Under the pieces are notes generated by a model. That model made no database searches and was not told the origin of the DNA. It saw only the letters and a list, made by a program, of their open reading frames with translations. A stretch of DNA of 64,000 nucleotides from positions 26,641,143 through 26,705,142 of the forward strand of contig CM069452.1 of assembly GCA_035610835.1 (NCBI GenBank), read 5' to 3'. The position numbers and the translations under genes are program-made. This stretch comes from Ophiura sarsii (Eukaryota > Echinodermata > Ophiuroidea > Amphilepidida > Ophiuridae). Of the stretch, positions 60,119 through 64,000 are shown in pieces. Positions within the stretch are counted from its first letter, which is position 1, and every line of letters starts with the position of its first letter.

Positions 60119-60183
<65 letters not shown>

Positions 60184-60310
60184 CTACAATCAACCATTCA
60201 ACAATCAATCAAAATTAACTAATCAATCAATCAAACTACAATCAACCAATCATCAATCAAATCAACTGACTACAACCAATCAATCAATCGACAAATCAAC
60301 CAATCGACAA
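60119..60310. repeat. (AATC)n microsatellite, degenerating rightwards
   Basis: Pure AATC repeats run to about 60180. Interrupted CAATCAACC-type variants follow to about 60355, then ATTT-rich sequence to about 60440. Confidence 0.95.
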
Positions 60311-60460
60311 TTCAATCAATCGACCATCAAACAATCAACCAATCAATCGATCAACCAACCAATTAATTAATTTATTTATCCATTTATTTAATAATATATT
60401 TATTTATTTGACTTTATTTATTTACTTACTTATTAATCTTTATTTATAAGGACGGTACCA

Positions 60461-61497
60461 TACAGGGTGTCTCAAAAAAAACCGTGCACGTGTTTACCCA
60501 ACTTATTGACCATGAACTTCTAATATTTGGTGTAACAATTGTATACATATTGATAGACCAAACACTTAGCTTTCATATGCTGTTTATTTCATCTAATTTG
60601 GTTTTAAAAATCCTAAGATATGATCAATTAACTAAAGCTACCTAAAATCGAAGTTGTGCCACTTTTACGGAAAGAATGCTTAAGATAAGCATTAAAACCC
60701 TCGTCTTCTTAAGGGAGGGTGACCGCCGATTGCGCTAGAACGCAAAAAACAGTGACCTAGGGCGTCTAGGTGATCGCTTTTACATTCCCTGCGCTCACTT
60801 TGACGAAAACAAATTGAGGCTGCCACCTTACCCGCGGGTAGGGTAAGCCGTCAAAGTCCGATAGTAGGGGGGTGGTTGCCACCTTACAAAAAAAAAATTA
60901 AATCGACATTTTGAAAAATATTTTTATTGAATGTTCCTGAAATATTTTAGCATGGGCCTATGTTAGAAACACCATTTCCATCACTTATAAGCAAAAAACC
61001 GGGTGAAATTCCGATATTTAGAACTTTTTTGGCGAAGATTTCTATGATATTTCACTGTCCATCGAATACGGCGGGATTTTGAGGTCGGCCATGTTTGGTG
61101 ACGTCATTGTGACGTCATGCGTGGGATATTTGTACTTGTTTTAGTATGTATGGATAGAGGGAACCTCTAGCTATAACATGGTACCCAAATAAGCATACAC
61201 TACATTTTGGATTGGATTTTGTTAGAGGGTGGTAACCCCGGTGGTAACAACCCCCATCTCCGGAGTAACCCTTTCTATTCATTGCAAACTGTAAAGTGGC
61301 ACAAAATCGACTTTAGGTAGCTTTAGTTAATTGGTCATATCTCAAGATTGACACAACCAAATCAGATGAAATAAACGGAATATGAAAGCTAACCGTTATG
61401 GCTATCAATATGTATACAATTGTTACACCAAATTCTATAAGTTCACGGTCAATAAGCTGGGTAAACACGTGCACGGTTTTTTTTGAGACACCCTGTA
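60461..61497. mobile_element. 1.04-kb TA-target element with TIRs of about 207 bp
   Basis: Left TACAGGGTGTCTCAAAAAAA and right TTTTTTTGAGACACCCTGTA are inverted. The similarity runs inward through GTGTTTACCCA, TTTGGTGTAACAATTGTATA and AACTAAAGCTACCTAAA to GCCACTTT, about 207 bp at high identity. TA at both ends and the CAGGGTG terminus fit a Tc1/mariner-type non-autonomous element related in its ends to 35711-36386. The middle (about 60670-61290) is unique, has no transposase frame and includes GTGACGTCATTGTGACGTCA near 61099. Confidence 0.92.
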
Positions 61498-62535
61498 TTA
61501 ACAGTAACAACGCAAGAGCGCGTAAACTTATGATGTAACGAGGCGTAATATTATTAGGCCTTAATCGATATTGATATCAAGTGCAGAGACTCAATCCATT
61601 TAAAACCAAAAAATAAACAAACAATAAATGTATGGAGAGCAGATAACATTTAATAGCGCGACAGACGGCGGCATGCGAGACCACCATCTAGAACCATGTG
61701 ATCTCCCAGCCATGACCAAAAGATCGAACGTGTATCAATAAAACACGGTATCACGTGACCTTTATGTTATTAAAGAGGGTGTGATGTAATTAATTGAAAG
61801 ACGCCAAACTGAGAATAATCGGGTGCCTATTGTATCTACAAGTTGTAGAACATCACGCAAATTTGAATATTAAAAACTCCCATTTTAAACCGCTTGAAGT
61901 TGTGAACAACACTATTTACAGCCCTGCCACATAGGCGTATAATAGATAGATAGGTCAACCAGAATATACACTCCCTCCTATTATATACCGTGAATTATAA
62001 TTAATGGCGAACAACCAAGTGAAAGAGATTGTCCAATTCAATGAGCAAATTATCGATGAATGAGCAAGTTTATTCGCACGAGTGTCAAGCCTTATAAAAC
62101 TGGGCTATGGATGGATACCCAAAGATGAATATAATAACAACGTGAAACCCGAGGATACTAGACACAAACAGCCATGATGCAAAATGCGTGGGCTGTTACA
62201 GTAGTCCGAAAAGCCCCTAAAATGTAAGTAACCGACATGAATGATATTTATATTTTTATAATTAATGTATTAATATTATATTTCACGAGTTTAAGGCATG
62301 TAGGCGTATAAACATGTGAAGAAGAAAAAAGTGAGGGGTACCGATGATTAGAAAAGACGACTACCGCCATTGACTGTATAATAACAAAACTACATAAATT
62401 AACGGACAAAATGAAAATTTCTCACCGAATTTGTAGTACCATTTACAGAAGCTAAGGATTATTTCCTAGCAATCATGTGAATCCGACCAACGCAGCTCAG
62501 AAGAATACCGCAGGTCGTGTAGAAATAGAAATAAT
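61498..62535. other. intergenic, nothing recognised
   Basis: No supported gene or element. Confidence 0.45.
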
Positions 62536-62791
62536 AAAAAATTAATTTATGTCCAAGAAAGAACGTCCAATTCGGATGCCGACAACGGAGGTTATGACTC
62601 AGTAAGGAAAACTGATTGCTGCTCGCAAGGCACGCAGGGAGGGACGCACACAAAAGGAATGGCCATCTATTGTTACTGTGGAATCAGGCGAGGAAAACGC
62701 GCGAAACAGAGACACAAGTTGACAGAGGTACGGGACTCTGCGCCGTGAGCAAAAGCGATTTATACAGATTTCATCTGAATAAATCGTCATT
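62536..62791. repeat. 256-bp dispersed duplicate of 57927-58182
   Basis: Identical by eye, with a constant 4609-bp offset at every point checked. The left edge lies in an A-run common to both sites and the right edge at CGTCATT. Confidence 0.95.
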
Positions 62792-63204
62792 ATCTCTAAT
62801 ACCGTAGGTTAAGTTTTCTTACATTAATATTTATAATTCTGGGTATTTCCATACGTTATTATTTAGACCGCGATGATTAGACCCGGCAACACTTTCCCGC
62901 CGGACTCGAATCTTAATTTCTTGTGCGTTGGCAGTTACGGTATTCTAGTTGCATGATACACATCTGTCAACTCAACGGCGATCTTTCCATTTAGGCCATG
63001 TTTAATTTGATAGGGTGTTGTTAGTCCTTTATATCACAGTAGGTGACGCTTTGTCTTTTGTGTATTGTATAGCGTGAATTGTCGCTACCTCTTCGTCATG
63101 CGAGTATATATGATTCCCCAACTCACGTCATATCATAACCATGATCGAAATAATATACTTTGCAGTCCTAATCAACATAATTATATGGATTTATATCAAA
63201 AATC
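62792..63204. other. intergenic, nothing recognised
   Basis: No supported feature. Confidence 0.45.
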
Positions 63205-63398
63205 ATTCTAAATCCAAAATCATTCTGGGTCTTAAATGTTCAGAGATTAGTATTCATGGAAAGCTTCGGCGTAAATGGTTATTTTTTTCAAAGGTATTTA
63301 AAAAAGATAATCGTATGCAACACTTAACATTCACCGGTATTTTGTTAAATGCCGCACATGGCTCAATATCACAAGTGATAGCAGGAATATTTGATTAA
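63205..63398 (+). repeat. paralog of 37660-37740 plus 38145-38260
   Basis: ATTCTGG(G/A)(T/A)CTT(A/G)AAT, CAGAGATTAGTAT(T/C)(C/T)ATGG and CACC(G/A)GTATTTTGTTAA are shared in order with the sequence around the Penelope-like insert near 38 kb. It lies in an open frame of 85 codons (63141-63398), and part of that frame is also open in the paralog. The protein is unrecognised. Confidence 0.75.
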
Positions 63399-63528
63399 AG
63401 CACTTTTAGCTTAGGACTAAAATGATATTCATAAAAAATCTATCATTAAGATGTGGTTGCTTTTCAAATGTTGTAAATTTGTAACAGGTATAAGTACAGT
63501 CTAGCCATTATAACCTTTTAAATGTATA

Positions 63529-63700
63529 TACGAGGGGCATTCAATAAGTTCTACCTCCTCACTCATAACATCGCTATTATAAATGTCATGATCCTATCAA
63601 AGCCACAGAGATATTTTGGACAACGGAGACGGAAAATTACCCGAAAGATAAATACAATAATAATAATTTCGTTTTCTCTCCGTATTGTATGATTATGAAT
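63529..63700 (+). mobile_element. mariner-like element end, second copy
   Basis: TATACGAGGGGCATTCAATA then AGTTCTACCTCCTCACT starts the block. TTTTGGACAACGGAGACGGA and CTCCGTATTGTATG follow. The order and sequence match the minus-strand block ending at 20084. No opposing terminus before the window ends. Confidence 0.6.
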
Positions 63701-64000
63701 AACCGCCCGATTTAAACACTGAACATATGTAGAAAACAGTGGATGATTTCTGAATATAATGCTATACTATCATGTATAAATCAGATTGTAGACAATATTA
63801 ACCTTTGTAGCTTGCAAGTAGTATAATATCAAGGCGAATGTATTGACACGCCTTTAGCATACTGGAATACTGATATTCAGTCAAATGTTTGTTGTTACAA
63901 GTCAAGCCACAGTGATGACTCGAATGTTAAATCTTAACATGATAGTAACTTTATCATTTCTTGTAATATGCAACATTTAGAATAGTTAGTTAGGTAGTCA

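Noticed and set aside
60119..60310. (AATC)n as the 3' tail of a LINE, as at 55300-55320
   Set aside because: The upstream sequence shows neither the GGCCTTAGGGCC end nor any RT remnant, so a plain microsatellite is simpler.
1..64000. A novel multi-gene defence or biosynthetic system
   Set aside because: There are no intact genes in the window beyond transposon remnants. The noteworthy content is repeat architecture.

Overview
This window looks like non-coding, repeat-dominated nuclear DNA from a metazoan, most likely an aquatic invertebrate. It is visibly AT-rich and has no compact operon-like gene layout. I found no intact protein-coding gene. Nearly all open frames are about 60-110 codons, as expected by chance in AT-rich DNA. 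The only recognisable coding sequence is decayed transposon reverse transcriptase (RT) and its C-terminal domains. The mix of CR1/Jockey-like LINEs, Penelope-like elements, tRNA-derived SINEs, hAT-type and TA-target inverted-repeat elements, satellites and poly-G tracts is usual in invertebrate genomes. The species cannot be named from this alone.

Layout. 0-8 kb: a 264-bp tandem repeat (three copies), two strong hairpins and a diverged tandem duplication of about 1.07 kb. 8-23 kb: a minus-strand CR1-like LINE, a field of CACCCTGTAT motifs, a 0.55-kb duplication, a 793-bp TIR element with flanking direct repeats, a plus-strand LINE carrying a hAT-type MITE with a perfect 8-bp target duplication, a mariner-like end, a 555-bp TIR element and a short LINE tail. 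25-38 kb: copy 1 of an old collinear segmental duplication, holding a SINE, several TIR elements and a secondary tandem duplication. In that secondary duplication one copy is the empty site and the other the filled site of a TA-target element. 38-45 kb: a 191-bp near-perfect palindrome and a 29-unit satellite of 135 bp with three-unit higher-order periodicity, split by a 424-bp TIR element. 46.6-56 kb: copy 2 of the segmental duplication, with its own insertions (Penelope-like tail, 1.2-kb TIR element, hAT MITE, tRNA-derived SINE, LINE fragment with TSD). 57-59 kb: two apparently identical 872-bp direct copies, with a 256-bp linker that recurs at 62.5 kb. 60-64 kb: (AATC)n, a 1.04-kb TA-target element with TIRs of about 200 bp, a short continuation of copy 2 and a mariner-like end.

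No genes work together here in the usual sense. The main content is a layered history. The segmental duplication came first, then element insertions, then local tandem duplication, then further insertions. Some insertion sites can be checked inside the window because an unoccupied paralogous copy is present.
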